From Pelobates cultripes (Eukaryota > Chordata > Amphibia > Anura > Pelobatidae), in the NCBI GenBank assembly GCA_933207985.1, contig OW240915.1:278489953-278553952 (forward strand): 64,000 nucleotides of DNA. The letters run 5' to 3'. Under the pieces are notes generated by a model. It ran no database searches. It was not told where the DNA came from and saw only the letters and a program-made list of their open reading frames with translations. This document shows, piece after piece, positions 1 to 12,199 of the stretch; positions within the stretch are counted from its first letter, which is position 1, and each line of letters opens with the position of its first letter. The position numbers and the translations under genes were made by a program.

Positions 1-315
1 TCTTGAATCTCAGTCAACCCATTGCTTCCCATAAGGAAGTGCACATGCGCAGCAAAACAACACACTGCGCCATTCAGCATCGCCTCACAGGGATGCATTG
101 AGTATGGAGAGACTGAATGTATGTCCTGCACGCATTGCATGACCTAATCCAGGAGGTCCCTCTAGTGGCAGAGTCACCGCCACTGCAGGTGGCTAAAGGC
201 AGCAATGTAAATACTGCCTTTTCTCTGATAAGGCAGCTTTTAAATTGCTGAGCCTGCGATAGACACCAGAACCACTACATTAAGCTGTAGCGGTTGTAGT
301 GACTAGAGTTCTTTT
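1..315 (+). repeat. T2-type MITE fragment (5' part outside window)
   Basis: Shares the interior of the subfamily-2 elements at 1852, 33478 and 53965. These are the 'ctctagtggca' stretch, the 'gcaatgtaaa.actgccttttctctga' hairpin region, and a closing stretch on the theme 'accactacattaagctgtag'. The left end is cut by the window, and the right terminal TTAA is eroded. Non-coding. Confidence 0.6.
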
Positions 316-419
316 AGCTCTTTAACATGCCGAAAACCAACAGATAACTTGTCCTGCTGGGCTTTAGCAACAAAAACTGCTGGCTTTAAGCAAGTGATCT
401 GCAACCATTTGTCACTTTA

Positions 420-535
420 TTGTTATTAAAAGCATTTATATAGTGCCAACATTTTCCATAATGCTTTCAAAGTATACAATCTAGCAACAAGCAATTACAA
501 ATAAAAAATAAAGTCCCTGTTCAAACAAGCTTACT
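420..535 (-). repeat. LINE 3'-tail-like fragment
   Basis: A reversed version of the 'gcgctatataaata' tail seen at the ends of the L2-type copies near 11800 and 28800. Here it reads 'attaaaagcatttatatagtgcc', followed by the usual 'caaacaagctta' stretch. Short, old and non-coding. Confidence 0.4.
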
Positions 536-712
536 TTATGTCTCTATCACACATTGCTTCAGAATTTCCAGCATTTGGAAACCTAATTTTTATTTTAAAA
601 AATGGATTGCTATCATATATACTGCATGTCCATGGGAGTTCTAATATGGCTTTCCAATGGCAAACAATGAATTTGGGACAGATTTTGGAATTATGTTAGT
701 CAAGTATTTCAT

Positions 713-1157
713 TTAAAGGACCACTATAGGCACCCAGACCACTTCAGCTTAATGAAGTGGTCTGGGTGCCAGGTCCACCTAGGATTAACCCTTTTTGCAG
801 AGAAACTGCTATGTTTACATTAGGGTTAATCCAGCCTCTAGTGGCTGTCTCATTGAGGCGCTTCCCACTATGATTTTCACAGTAAGAAGACGCCAGCGTC
901 CATAGGAAAGCATTGAGAATGCTTTCCTATGGACTGACTGAGTGCGCGCACGGCTCTTCCCGCGCATGCGCATTCAGCTGATGACGGCAGAAGAAGGAGG
1001 AGAGGAGGAGAACTCCCCGCTCGGCGCTGGAGAAAGAGGTAAGTTTAACCCCTTCCACCCCCAGAGCCCAGGGGGACCCTGAGGGTGGGGGCACCCTCAG
1101 GGCACTACAGTGACAGGAAAACGAGTATGTTTTCCTGGCACTATAGTGGTCCTTTAA
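713..1157 (+). mobile_element. T2-type MITE, subfamily 1, complete
   Basis: Bounded by TTAA at 713-716 and 1154-1157. The ends are inverted (TTAAAGGACCACTATAG at the left, CTATAGTGGTCCTTTAA at the right), which fits a TTAA-targeting, piggyBac-like transposase acting in trans. The interior holds two further palindromes: a 'cacccagaccacttcag' stem next to the left end and a 'caggaaaac' stem next to the right end. It also holds a 'cctatggac/aaagcattg' hairpin. There is no transposase frame, and the 88-residue antisense frame over it is a by-product of the GC-rich interior. Confidence 0.85.
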
Positions 1158-1851
1158 CAAGGACACTCCATAACAAGGCAATTTTCTCAACAAATTAGTT
1201 AAAAATAATAAAAATTAAAAAAATAAACATACAAGGGAGGTTATGGTTACAGTTTTATTAACCAGATGACATTATTTCAGGATCGTAACTGTTGACCGGT
1301 AGAATTACTCGTTTGGTCACGTATAGCCTCTCTTTTTCTGTGGGGGCTGAGTAGACTTCCCAGTTTACATGAGCAAAAATACAGCTTTACACGTTCCTAA
1401 AACTGACAAACATTGTTACTTGGTGCCTGGCTAGAAATCTTACCATACCACTTCTCCATGTCAGTTATTCTATTCCTCTCCTACTGAACAAAACCCTGAC
1501 CAATTTTGGAAACCAGAGAGCCACACTAAGGGTTCTTCCGTATTTACATTCATACCTGCACTCCACGGTGGCACACCATCAAAGCCAAATGCATCTCTAC
1601 TTCATAAGTTTGAAGGAGAGAGATCAGAAAATAGTAACCAGTTCACAGTAGATGGTTCTTCTTCATACCCACAAATAATATATGTCAAAGAGTGCTCTTA
1701 TATGGTACCAGCATGTAAATAGCTTCAGAAAAAAAGAGTCAGTCAAGATGGAAAATTTCCTTTATGTGTCATCATCCAGGGCACCGGGATGACTTCAGTG
1801 CTCATTAAGAGCATTTTATGTATTTTGGCCTCATATTAATGCTTATTTTTC
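1158..1851. other. Unannotated stretch
   Basis: AT-rich intronic or intergenic DNA between two MITEs. I see no exon with plausible splice sites, no RNA gene and no repeat I recognise. Confidence 0.5.
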
Positions 1852-2497
1852 TTAAAGGATCACTATAGGGTCAGGAACACAAACATGTATTCCTGACCCT
1901 ATAGTGTTAACACCACCATCTAGCCCCCTTGGGCCCCTCATGCCTCCATAAATATAGTAAAAATCTTACTATATTCAAGCCACAAGCTGTAACTCTGCAT
2001 GCTGTTAGACTCAGAAAAACAAGCAGTCTGCTGACATGTGGTAGCCTGATCCAATCACAGTGCTTCCCCATAAGATTGGCTGAGACTGACAAAGAGGCAG
2101 ATCAGGGGCAGAGCCAGCATTATTCAAACACAGCCCTGACCAATCAGCATCTCCTCATAGAGATGAATTGAATCAATGAATCTCTATGAGGAAAGTTCAG
2201 TGTCTGCATGCAGAGGGAGGAGATACTGAATCACAGGATGCTGTGCACAGTGCAGCCCTGTGCTCTGCTGACAGCAGATCTGAGTGGATGTAGGCATATT
2301 ATGCCTCCATCAACTCCGAAGTCCCTCTGGTTCACTCTGAGTGACAGCAACTGGAGGTGTTCCTAGCTTTCAATGTAAACACTGTATTTTCTCAGAAAAT
2401 ACAGTGTTTTCATGAGAGAGGCTGCAGGGAGCTATAGTTCTCACCTGAACAACCTCATTAAACTGAAGTTGTTCAGGTGACTATAGTGTCCCTTTAA
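1852..2497 (+). mobile_element. T2-type MITE, subfamily 2, complete
   Basis: TTAA at 1852-1855 and 2494-2497 flanks inverted ends (TTAAAGGATCACTATAG and CTATAGTGTCCCTTTAA). Next to the left end is a perfect snap-back stem built on 'gggtcaggaacac' and 'cctgaccc'. The right part carries the hairpin 'tgtattttctcagaaaataca' and a 'gttcaggtga' stem. No coding capacity. Closely related to the elements at 33478 and 53965. Confidence 0.85.
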
Positions 2498-2744
2498 CAT
2501 TCAATTTTCTTTTAGTTTTGGGGAGGTAGCAAAAAAAAAAATAAAAAAAAAAAAATATCCAACCCCCCTTATCTATACCTCCCCTTTTTTGCAGTATATG
2601 CACAATGCTCAGCCAATGAAAGTGTGAGACAGGTGAATGCGATTTTGCCCCACTGCCAATCGCTTTCCTGGTATTAGCTGCACCTGTTTTCATTAGCACC
2701 TTGAAGTCAGCTTTGAAATACAATATAAATAATTGGGGCCAGTG

Positions 2745-2975
2745 ATTGGCTGTAGGACAAAGAGATGTAAGTAATTCGGCTCACACTGGTTACACTGCAT
2801 ACGTCCAATCAGAAATACTTTCTGTGAAAAGTAGGGCGTGGCTACTTAGGCAGGGTTTTGATATTTATATTCTTTTATTATTTCTAAAGAGTTTGGAATG
2901 TGGATAAAACCACAGCGTGTGTGAGGCCAAAATCTACCAAATGCACTTGTGTTTGTGTGCAAACTGTCCCTTTAA
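2745..2975 (+). repeat. Diverged dispersed repeat, copy 1
   Basis: Resembles 5690-6035 in the order of several short matches: 'aatcagaaata', then 'aatgtgga.aaaa', then 'gtgag.ccaaa', then a 'aaatgcac' end. The family is not recognised, and no target duplication could be defined. Confidence 0.35.
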
Positions 2976-4428
2976 CTCCATTTTCTAGAATATAGTGAAC
3001 CTTTGTTATAAATGCACAAAACTCTGTCTTCAGTGAATGTAACTGTGGTGTGTGGACAAGTACCACCAGTCACCAAGTTCCCAACTGGGAACATTAATTA
3101 CAGTAATCAATGCTCGCAATGCAAATTTAGTATCTTTGCAGACCTTTTACTCATAACTGCCATGGTATAATTCAATAAGTGGTTCAATGAATTCACTCAT
3201 TAGGTGGAGTACCAGGGTCACCTGATGTATATTGTTCTACAGATTACGTTATCATATCACTTAGCAGATTACAGGGGCATTGAAAGAATTTAAAATGTGC
3301 AGCCAATTGTGCAGTCCGTCTCGTATATTAACAGTAATCCTGTTAAAATGTCTGCTGAAGTCCGATAGCGCATTTTATTCTGACATCAATGAAGGAAGAC
3401 AGTTGTGGATAAATACTTACCTGCTACTATTAATATAGATTATTGTTCAGATTTAATAGGATTGATGATCATTGTAAAGACAGTACTTATCCTACATCTC
3501 TCCCCCTCCATGTTCCCCATATACACATACAAACACATACTATCCCACTCTCCTTGCGAACATTCCCTTGCTCCCAACTTCGACCCTGGGAACATTGCAG
3601 GCACAGACTTAGGTCAATAAGAAACACTGGCCGGCACAATAGGCCTTGCCTCAAACAGCGCTGTTGACAGACACCAGCACAAAGGAAGTGAATAGAGTCC
3701 CCCTCAATTCTCACACAGTGAAGAATGAGTCAGTGTACTGCTGCTTTGGTTCACTGTTTGCACAGTGTATACAGCTTTTGTCCTCGGTCACTGTTTCCAG
3801 CTCAAAAGGGGCAGGAGAGAGCCCTGGAAGTGAGGGCAGAAGAATGATTCTTCTCTCTCCCTCCTGTACCCAGTGTTACACACACCCATCGGCAGATCAA
3901 CCTCAAAGCCTGAAAGTCAATGTTAACAGCTTATTGGCAGTCGGCTGCACAAATAAAAGGACAACAACATACAGAAAGTGCCATTGTACTGATCACCTTC
4001 ACACGGCCACTGAAAGCTAAAGCTTTAATGATTTTGTCACAGGCCATAAATCTAGCTAAAAAGGTTCCCTGTTCATTATACCCTAGAACAGGGTTGGTTG
4101 GACTGTAGCTCACATTAATCTAGACCAGCCACAAGGGCTTATGCATTAGTAATTGAATGGGTATTATGGAGTTAAATAAATAAATTATAGGCCAAATTCA
4201 CAAAAAATAAATAAAAAATAAAATAAAAAAATCTCCAACTGTGCTTTATCAGCCCTTAGATTACCTTGAGAATTCTCCATAAATCTAGATTTAGGGAATG
4301 GAGTCACAAATCACAATAGCAATGTTATGTGTTCTATGTCTTCTTGGGGGTCATAATTCTATTAGGATTTCCATAATTAACATACAATTTAAGTGATGTT
4401 CTAAAATAGGGGCAATTTGAAGCCAACA
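2976..4428. other. Unannotated stretch
   Basis: No supported gene. Several short overlapping open frames around 3400-4020 lack homology, splice context or codon bias and look random. Confidence 0.5.
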
Positions 4429-5350
4429 TTAAAGGGACAATCTAAAGCCCCTTAGCATTCTAAAAAGTGTTGTGTAAAATGGATTTTCATTTTACAAAGA
4501 AATTCAGATTTCAATAGAAATTGGCGCATCTTTAAATTAACCCTGTTACATTAACCCTGGTTACTTCCTGGTTTGTTTAGCTCAGTGGAGCCAAACTCAA
4601 GAGGCAGCAATAACTCATAGCATCTAACTTGCAAAGACTTCTCAGTGAGCAGTGATTGGGAAGTCTGATTAGACCGTCAAAGAAAAGAGGAGCTGTGTTA
4701 GGGCTTGCAAAAGACAAGGGATTTGCAGTTTTTACAAGCAGTCTTTAGATTCACCCCCATTGAAAACTTAAAGGACCACTATAGTGCCAGGAAAACATAC
4801 TCGTTTTCCTGGCACTATAGAGCCCTGAGGGTGCCCCCACCCTCAGGGACCCCCTCCCGCCCGGCTCTGGAAAGGGGAAAGGGGTTAAAACTTACCTTTT
4901 TCCAGCGCTGGGCAGGGAGCTCTCTGCCTCCTCTCCTCCTCCGATCCTCCTCCTGGGCTGAATGCGCACGCGCGGCAAGAGCTGCGCGCACATTCAGCCC
5001 GTCGCAAAGGAAAGTATTTACAATGCTTTCCTATGGACGCTTGCGTGCTCTCACTGTGAAAATCACAGTGAGAAGCACGCAAGCGCCTCTAGTGGCTGTC
5101 AATGAGACAGCCACTAGGGGATTAGGGGGAAGGCTTAACCCATTAATAAACATAGCAGTTTCTCTGAAACTGCTATGTTTATAAAAAAATGGGTTAACCC
5201 TAGCTGGACCAGGCACCCAGACCACTTCATTAAGCTGAAGTGGTCTGGGTGCCTAGAGTGGTCCTTTAAATGCATGATTTCCTTGAAATGCATAATTTCC
5301 TTAAAAGCAGTGATTTTTTTGGGTATTTGGTCAGTGGTGTGTCCCTTTAA
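4429..5350 (+). mobile_element. T2-type MITE (outer), split by a nested MITE
   Basis: TTAAAGGGACA begins at 4429, and a matching TGTCCCTTTAA ends at 5350. The interior is AT-rich and unlike the neighbouring GC-rich subfamilies. It is interrupted at 4768-5269 by a complete subfamily-1 element. Without the insert the element would be about 420 bp, a normal size for this class. Confidence 0.65.
4768..5269 (+). mobile_element. T2-type MITE, subfamily 1, nested
   Basis: TTAA at 4768-4771 and 5266-5269. The ends are TTAAAGGACCACTATAG and a matching CTAGAGTGGTCCTTTAA. It has the same 'gccaggaaaac' stem, a 'cctctagtggctgtc' box and a 'cacccagaccacttca' stem as the element at 713, but in the opposite orientation. 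It sits inside the element spanning 4429-5350. Confidence 0.85.
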
Positions 5351-5689
5351 CCAACTTTTCTATTAACAACAATTTTATTAATCTTCCCTACTAGGAACAA
5401 GGGAACTGCTTATGTGTGATGTTTTAAATTATTATGCAAGCATCCATAATGCATTGTGCATGATTTCAAATACATGGAAACTTATAATACTTTAGCCAAA
5501 CCTTTGATTTAGATACTGCATGTGCAGAAACGGAAAGTATATAGTTCTGAATTCTCACGCACAAAAAGGAATATATTCTGTTTTTAGAAACAAAATTTCC
5601 ATTGAACGGTTGGCTTGAATACACGTGTTGTGCCCCCTCCTTCTCACTGGCATTCCAGTTGCTTGTCATACCAGGGTCAATTGTGGCAT

Positions 5690-6035
5690 GCACCCATGTA
5701 GCATTTGTAGTGTAACTCTGCCCCTTTTGTAGTGCAACTTTTCACAAAACCGTTTCAGCCAATCACACTCATATTAACTGATCCCGCCCCCTTCCATTTA
5801 TGGATTTAAAATAAGGGGATAGGCTGTGATAGCAGAGTCAAACCAGCAGCTCAGATCACACGAATCTCCCATTGGCTAAGCTACACTGAGTGCAAGTTTC
5901 AATCAGAAATAGGTTTTATCTCTAAGAGGATGTGCTTATGCTGCACACAGTGGGAAAAATTCTCTAAAAAATTAGAATGTGGAGAAAAATATGCATGAGT
6001 CCAAATGAACTTAAAGTTTTACTAAATGCACCATG
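5690..6035 (+). repeat. Diverged dispersed repeat, copy 2
   Basis: Second copy of the family seen at 2745-2975, longer on its left side. Non-coding and unclassified. Confidence 0.35.
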
Positions 6036-6599
6036 ACCCCTTCAGTGATTTGAAGTGGTCATGGAGCTCTGAGTCTGTATGTGCCATGTTTAACTATGAA
6101 TACAGATACAGCACTTTGTTTGTCAGAAGTGTAACTCCACTTCCAAGTCCTGCACTCAGAACAACATAAAAAGATATAATTCAAGTAAAATATTCTCCCT
6201 TTTTCCTTTTATATACCCATATGTGGACTATTTAGGCACTGCACCTACCTCCTGTTCTTTACCCAAATTCCTGCACTCAGCCTATCTTCCGTATAGGGAA
6301 GGGATCCCCAGAAAAAGGATCAAGCTACTGAGAGAACACCTGACCAGAGGTAAGTTTTAAAGGGGACAATTTTTATTAAACCACTGAAGTTTTTTTGGAG
6401 TAGAGTAAAGTGTGTTTCTAAATAACATGGTCACTTTGGCTTTTAGAATGCTGCCTATGCAGAGACATCTTGACTTTTGTGCCGGGACATAGTTGCACCT
6501 CTGGCCCACATGACAGGCAGCCCAGGACTCCTTTCTGGTTCCTAGATATGCAGAATAAATAACGTTTCAACCCTACCAGGTCTTTATAAAGCTTGATAT

Positions 6600-6637
6600 A
6601 TTAATAATAAAATAATAATAATAATAATAATAATAAA
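6600..6637. repeat. (AAT)n microsatellite
   Basis: About ten tandem ATA/AAT triplets ending at 6636. It lies next to sequence that repeats the 'aataaataacg' and 'ggcagggt' motifs on either side (6545-6740). This suggests the tail of an old retroelement. Confidence 0.7.
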
Positions 6638-6754
6638 CACCTGGCAGGGTCGAAATGTTGCTACGTTTGCCTCAATAAAGCTGCTATTTCTGTTACCCTG
6701 GAGTGCCTGAACCGTTATTTATTCTGCATATCTTGGAAGGGAGGCCCCACCTTC

Positions 6755-7175
6755 ACTCCCAAGTGACAGCGCTTAATGTAACTCCCCTCCCAGTGACAGC
6801 ACTCAATGTAACTACTATTCCTTCTTCCCTCCCCAATGACAGCGCTCCATGTAACTGCCCTCCCCCCTTCCCTCCCCAGTAACAATGCTTAACGTAACTC
6901 CTTACGCTGCTTCCCTTCAAGTGAGAGAACTCAATATAACTCCCCTCCCCAGTAACAGCACTCAATGTAACTTCCATCCCTATTGAGAGCACTCAATGTA
7001 ACCTCTATCTCTCCTTCCCTCCCCAGTGACAGCTCAATGTAACCCACCCCCACCAGTGACAGCACACAATGTAACTCTGATCCCTCCTTCCCTCCACGGT
7101 GACAGCACTCACTTCCTAAATGACAGTGCACAATACACATAACCTCCCTCCCCAGTGCCAGCTCTCTCTCACACT
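6755..7175. repeat. Degenerate tandem repeat, 30-43 bp units
   Basis: About ten imperfect units on the theme 'ccccagtgacagcactcaatgtaact', with C/T-rich spacers of varying length. Because the unit length varies, any frame through it is scrambled. The glycine/leucine-rich antisense frames of 60-79 residues here come from the repeat. Confidence 0.75.
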
Positions 7176-7639
7176 AATTCTCACTACTTCAGCTTTCTTA
7201 ACTCCTTGTCCATCCTCCCTCCCTCTGTTCAAAGTTTTATATAGAAAAGTATTGTATTCAGCAAGTGCCAAAGTGCCATCAATGCTTCTTAAAGATGATG
7301 ACATAGTAAGAGGTGCAGACACCATCAAGGATTATGTTAATTAAGACTATTGCTATTGAAATAAATAGAGTAAAGAAAGCTGATGGAGTAACCATTTGAG
7401 TTGTGTTGGTACCCAGATGTCCTTTAAATTGAAAGCTGTGGTGATCTAAGCAAGCAAGGGGAAAGATGAGGAGATTAATGGGTAACAATGTAACAAAAAA
7501 TCCTTTCAGTTTCTAATAAATCATTTAAAAATTATTTTAGATGAAAGGTCAAATTTAGAATTCTGAAAAGGCGAGATTTCTGAATCATTGGATGGGTGTT
7601 GTATCTAGCTTGTCAAGAAGTCTGGTTTGAAATCCAGTA

Positions 7640-8010
7640 GGCAAGGCGGCCTTCTAACCATCCCGATTTCTGCAGGACAATCCCGATATTCAGGTCCTGT
7701 CTTGCTGTCCTGACTTTGTTCCCTGGTTTCCCTAAACTGTCCTGTAAAATGTTTAGTATGAGTACATCATTTGACACACATGCGCTGCGCTCATTGCACT
7801 AGGACCCTGCACAGAGCACTACATTGCCTGCCTTCAGTGGGCTGTTCTGCTTAACTGGCAAGCAGCCTGACCTGCATTCACACCAGGCTGACCTGTCAAT
7901 AATGTGGGCAGACCAGCCCCCTTTCCAGGCGGTCTGCATCATTTTAACGGACCTAGTGACACAATCGCAGCTATCACTAGCCCGCTCAGGACACCAACGT
8001 TGTGGGGTAA
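7640..8010 (+). repeat. Dispersed repeat family A, copy 1
   Basis: Shares an ordered series of blocks with 25020-25290: a 'gtcc...gttt' start, 'aggaccctg', 'cattca.gccaggctgacctgt', and 'agtcc.gtcccc' or 'agaccagcccc' followed by 'gtctgc'. Two diverged copies in the window show that it is dispersed. The class is unknown. Confidence 0.55.
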
Positions 8011-8544
8011 GGGCATGTATAAACAATAATGAATGCTAACAGAGTGATTTCACCTCTTCTGTTTTGCAGAAATGTTCAATAATCTTTGCAATTGGATTTC
8101 TTAGTGACGTGGTTTGATATTTGTATTTTCTTCCAACTAAAAAGATGTCTTAGGCAACTTAACTCTCTAACTCCCTGATAAAGGAAAAACATACAATCTG
8201 TTCTGACCCTTGCCCTTTCCTGGCTCTTCAAATACCCCTCCTGCTGCCTAGGTCACACTGATGGAAACTACAAGGACCTTATGACTCAGCAGCCTCTGCC
8301 TGTCAAACCCACGTATTGTGTGTTCTGCATGAGTAGATCAGGAAGAGTCATGTGAGAGTCATGTGAAAAGAAGGCCATTCATTTGTACTTGCATTCTCAG
8401 GGCCAAAATATGCAAACCACCGCCTAAATAATACGACAGTCAAGGAGAAGTGTAAACATCACCATGCACAATATCTGAGGGGGTATGCTTATAGCCAACA
8501 TTGAAACCTTCTTGTGGCAATAAAAAGAAAAAATTGTGATTACT

Positions 8545-8868
8545 CACCTTTTTTCCCACGCTGGGCCTGTCCCGCCTCCGTGGCTGAGAATCAGTTTGAT
8601 GCAAAGCAATGGGAGACTATCGTGCAAGCACCAATTAGAATCTCCTCATAGAGGTTCTATGGGGAATGTTCACCACATCCACGCAGAGCGTGGAGACGCT
8701 AAGAGCCAGTGCTGCACACTGTGCACTGACACAGGAATCACCTCCAGTGGCTGTCAGAGTGACTGCCACTAGGGGTGATCCTAAAAACCAAGTAAACACT
8801 GCCTTTTCTATGAAAACGCAGCATTACATTGATAAGCCTACAGGGACAAGCCTTTATGGGCAATTCTA
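8545..8868 (+). repeat. T2-type MITE fragment, subfamily 2
   Basis: Has the subfamily-2 interior: 'tctcctcatagag', 'gagcgtggagacgct', 'cacctccagtggctgtc' and 'aacactgccttttct'. It also has a closing 'gcctacagggacaa' stretch. Both terminal TTAAAGG ends are missing. Confidence 0.6.
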
Positions 8869-9599
8869 ACAGATAGTATTATTAATAAAGCTGCAACATA
8901 TTCTAAAGCCCTGTACAATGGGTGCTAAGACGCATGAGACATTCGTACATACAGGAACGGTGATCCAAAAAACAGTTATTACTGGGACTTCCATAATCAC
9001 TACATAGAACTACAATTACTTATCTTGCCAATATCTGCTTTACATGGTCTACAGCTAAAAAACAAAAAAAAACACAAACACACCTGTAAATGTGTTTACA
9101 CCATTACCAAAAGATTTTAATGAGGAGCAATCTGAACCTAATGAGTTCACTTCATCTTCGCTCGTCTGATATTTAATTCAATGTCTGTATTCAACATGTT
9201 TTCCGTTACTTATGCCATAAGAGCATGCCTCTTATTGTCACAGCCTTTTAAAAACCATGACTAGCAATGTTCTGGAATGGTCCGGATCGTGTGTTAAACC
9301 CATCCATTTAGGATGTTTTCTGTTTTGTGCATAATTCTTACAAAATTACAAAAGGAACCCTGTATTATGCCTGTTTACACTTACATTGCTAGTAATGACT
9401 GCTCCACCTGGAGGTGGAAAAGGAATAATGCAGGTACTAGAGTTTATGGTAAATACATAGATGTGAATTACATTCTGAACAATATTTATTTTAACAGTGT
9501 TTTGCATTCCTCCAGATACATTCCTATTCTGCTTCTCTCTATCTGATCAGGTCAAGGAACATCAGTGGTAGGAATAGGAAAGGTCATTGGAACAGTTCT

Positions 9600-11815
9600 A
9601 GAATCTTGAGGTATAACTTGGTGTTATCTTTGATCCTGGCCTGACGTTTGTGCCTCATATTCAGTCCGTTGTTAAAACCTGTCGATTCCACCTTAAAAAC
9701 ATTGCCCGCATCCACCCCTTTCTCATGTAAGATGCTGCCAAGTAGCTTGTTCATTCTCTGGTAATCTCTTCAGGGCCGGTGCGTCCTAAAGGCGACTTAG
9801 GCAGTTGCCTAGGGCGCACCGGCCCAGGGGGTGCAAGATTTAAGTGAGCGGCAGGAGAGAAGCGCATATCGCTCCTTCCTGCCAGTCACTCAATGTAGCA
9901 TGCTGAGTCAGCACTTCCTGTCAGTCCGCTGGCGCTACATAGGTAAGAGGCACAACAGGGAGGGAGGACCACTAAGGGGGGATGGGAGAGAGGACCCCCA
10001 AAGGTTTGGGAGAGGGAGGACCACTAGACGGGGGGAGAGAGGGAGGATCACTAAGAGGGGGGGGGGAGAGGGAGAACCACTAAGGATTTGGGGGAAGAGG
10101 ACGACCACTAAGAGAGAGGGAAAGGGAGGACCACTAAGCCCCTATACTACCCCACAAACCCTCTCTTTTACACTACACATACACAGAAACACACAATGCA
10201 TCCCTACACACAGAAACATACTATGCATCCCTACTCACACACAGACACACCGAAACACACAATGTATCCCTTACGCTCACACACACACACACACACACAC
10301 TGCTTCTCTTCCACACACAGAAACAAAATGCATCTCTAACACAAACTCAATGCACCCCTTACAGACACACACTGCATTAAAATTACATACACAGAAACAC
10401 ACCTTACATTGCTTACACACACCCAGAAACACATACTGCATTCCTTACACACAAACACACACTGCATCCTCTATACACACATTGGTATCCCTATACACTA
10501 CATTCTATAAGAACACACACATTCCATCCTCTACAATAACACATAACACATCCCTTACACACATACACTCCACTTCCTGTGAGCAAACTCATGGGTGGGC
10601 CATGTAGGCATGTAGGTGGACTTATGGGCGGGCCTTGTAGGCATACTTACGGTCAGGCCCTGGGGGCCCAGACCTTGAGCTGTGTAAGGGGCCACAAAAA
10701 TGGAGCTGCTTCCAGTTCGTTAATTGTTGTAAGCACTGTTACAAACAGTCTCAAGAGAGCCTCTTCTACACCAGACCTGTGGAGCCAGACTGCAGCCTGA
10801 GCCCATTATCATCCTCTTGTCCTAATCTGGTGGCAAGTAGGCAATCAAATATATTATTAGTGGCACTAATCTCTAATTTACCTCACATTAAAGGGCCACC
10901 ATAGTCACCAGTAATGTAAACACACTGAAGTTTCAGACAAAAGTCACTTTGTGCTGAACTGGCACTGGCCCATATGGCATATCATATGGGTGGGCATTGT
11001 GATGTCACATGGTGGGCAAAACATATGGGGACGGCAGTAAATTTTGGATTGCCTAGGGCGGCAAAAATCTTTGCACCGGCCCTGAATCTCTTGCATGGAT
11101 TACTGTAATACTCTCCTAGTTGGTCTTCCCAGAAGCCAAACAGCTTGTAATGAATGCTGCCGCCAGGCTGATATTTCTCACCTGTCTCTCCTCCCATACC
11201 TCTCCCCTCTGCCGAGCCTTACACTGGCTTCCTGTATGCTATATGTGTCGATTTAAAATACTAACCTTACCTATAAAGCTCTAAACAACTCTAGCCCGTT
11301 ACATTTCTTCACTGATTCGTAGATATGCCCCTTCTCTGTCTCTCCGCTCTGATGTGACCTTCGCCTGCCCGCTCCTCACACCCTTACTGCTGACTCGTGC
11401 TTGCAGGACTCACGGGCGGTTCCTTTCTTTTGGAACAGCCTGCCTACCCCCATCAGACATTCCCCTAGTTTTCAATTGTTTAAGAAGTCCCTCAAAACCC
11501 CTTTTCATAAATGCCTATGACTTCCCATAGTAACTCCTCTGTCACAAACCAGTAACTTGCCCTTTCCTAAAGAGCCACACTCCAGTCTCTACTTTTCCAC
11601 CTTGTGGTTTGCTGCCCCCCTTGATGTCCTTTCTACTGTGTCGTTATACTCCACTCCTCTAGACCGTAAGCTTGTCTGAGCATGGTCCTCATCTACCTAC
11701 TGCTCCTGTAACATTTTATAATTGTTTCATTTATGGTTACATTTTCTATTTTCATAATATTGTAAAGTGCTGCAGAATAAGTTGGCTCTATATAAATAAC
11801 AATAATAATATGAAC
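9600..11815 (+). mobile_element. L2-type LINE 3' fragment, split by a hAT insertion
   Basis: The conceptual translation on either side of the insertion (9600-9770 and 11093-11815) matches the C-terminal part of an L2/CR1-group reverse transcriptase. It includes 'LGVIFDPGLTF' before the insert and 'CMDYCNTLLVGLP' right after it. Several stops and indels follow. The copy ends in a typical tail, 'attgtaaagtgctgcagaat' followed by a (AAT)n run near 11810. It is 5'-truncated and dead. Confidence 0.75.
9771..11084 (+). mobile_element. Non-autonomous hAT element, composite (hAT-1)
   Basis: Perfect 12-bp terminal inverted repeats (CAGGGCCGGTGC and GCACCGGCCCTG) lie inside an exact 8-bp target duplication AATCTCTT (9763-9770 and 11085-11092). 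That is the hAT superfamily signature. The 1.3-kb interior has no transposase. It holds a purine-rich tandem 'gggaggaccactaag' (about 9955-10135), a run of 'cacacagaaacacac' repeats (10180-10565) and a T2 MITE end (about 10888). The 258-residue open frame over this part is low-complexity Thr/His/Ser and is not a gene. Confidence 0.9.
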
Positions 11816-11884
11816 TATGTGATGGTCAGGTTCTTTTGAGATCACTTCTTATGCGTTCTTTGCGCATTATCATAGTAAACTCTG

Positions 11885-12131
11885 ATTAGGCCATTGGCAT
11901 AGCTCAGTGGGCTAATGAGTCATCAGTAGAATCTGTTCAACACTCAGGTTCAAATCCTGGCATGGTTGACTCAGCCCTTCATCCCACTGAGGTAAATAAA
12001 ATAAGTACCATTAGATTGGGTAATAGGAACATCCCCTGGATGTTAGGCAAACGTAACATCCCCAGTATGTACTTGGAAATCAGAGTAATCTGAATGCACC
12101 TTTCCTGGTTAAATACTTTGTTATTATTAAA
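11885..12131 (+). mobile_element. tRNA-derived SINE
   Basis: A tRNA-like head carries an A box (TAGCTCAGTGG, 11900-11910) and a B box (GGTTCAAATCC, 11947-11957), the internal RNA polymerase III promoter. A non-tRNA body follows, ending in 'gttattattaaa'. The head does not fold into an intact tRNA and is followed by about 170 bp of body. It is therefore a SINE and not a tRNA gene. Confidence 0.75.
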
Positions 12132-12199
12132 GTTATAGTGACATACTATATTCATATTGTACCTTTCATTCTGTTCTTAATCCTCTCTCTGATGTAATT

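Noticed and set aside
3443..4020. Overlapping 71-124-residue frames
   Set aside because: Three overlapping frames on both strands with no homology or codon bias; typical chance frames.
9831..10607. 258-residue plus-strand open frame
   Set aside because: It lies inside hAT-1 over purine-rich and CA-rich tandem repeats. The protein is low-complexity Thr/His/Ser with no domain.
11890..11965. Functional tRNA gene
   Set aside because: A and B boxes are present, but the arms do not pair as in a tRNA and a SINE body follows.
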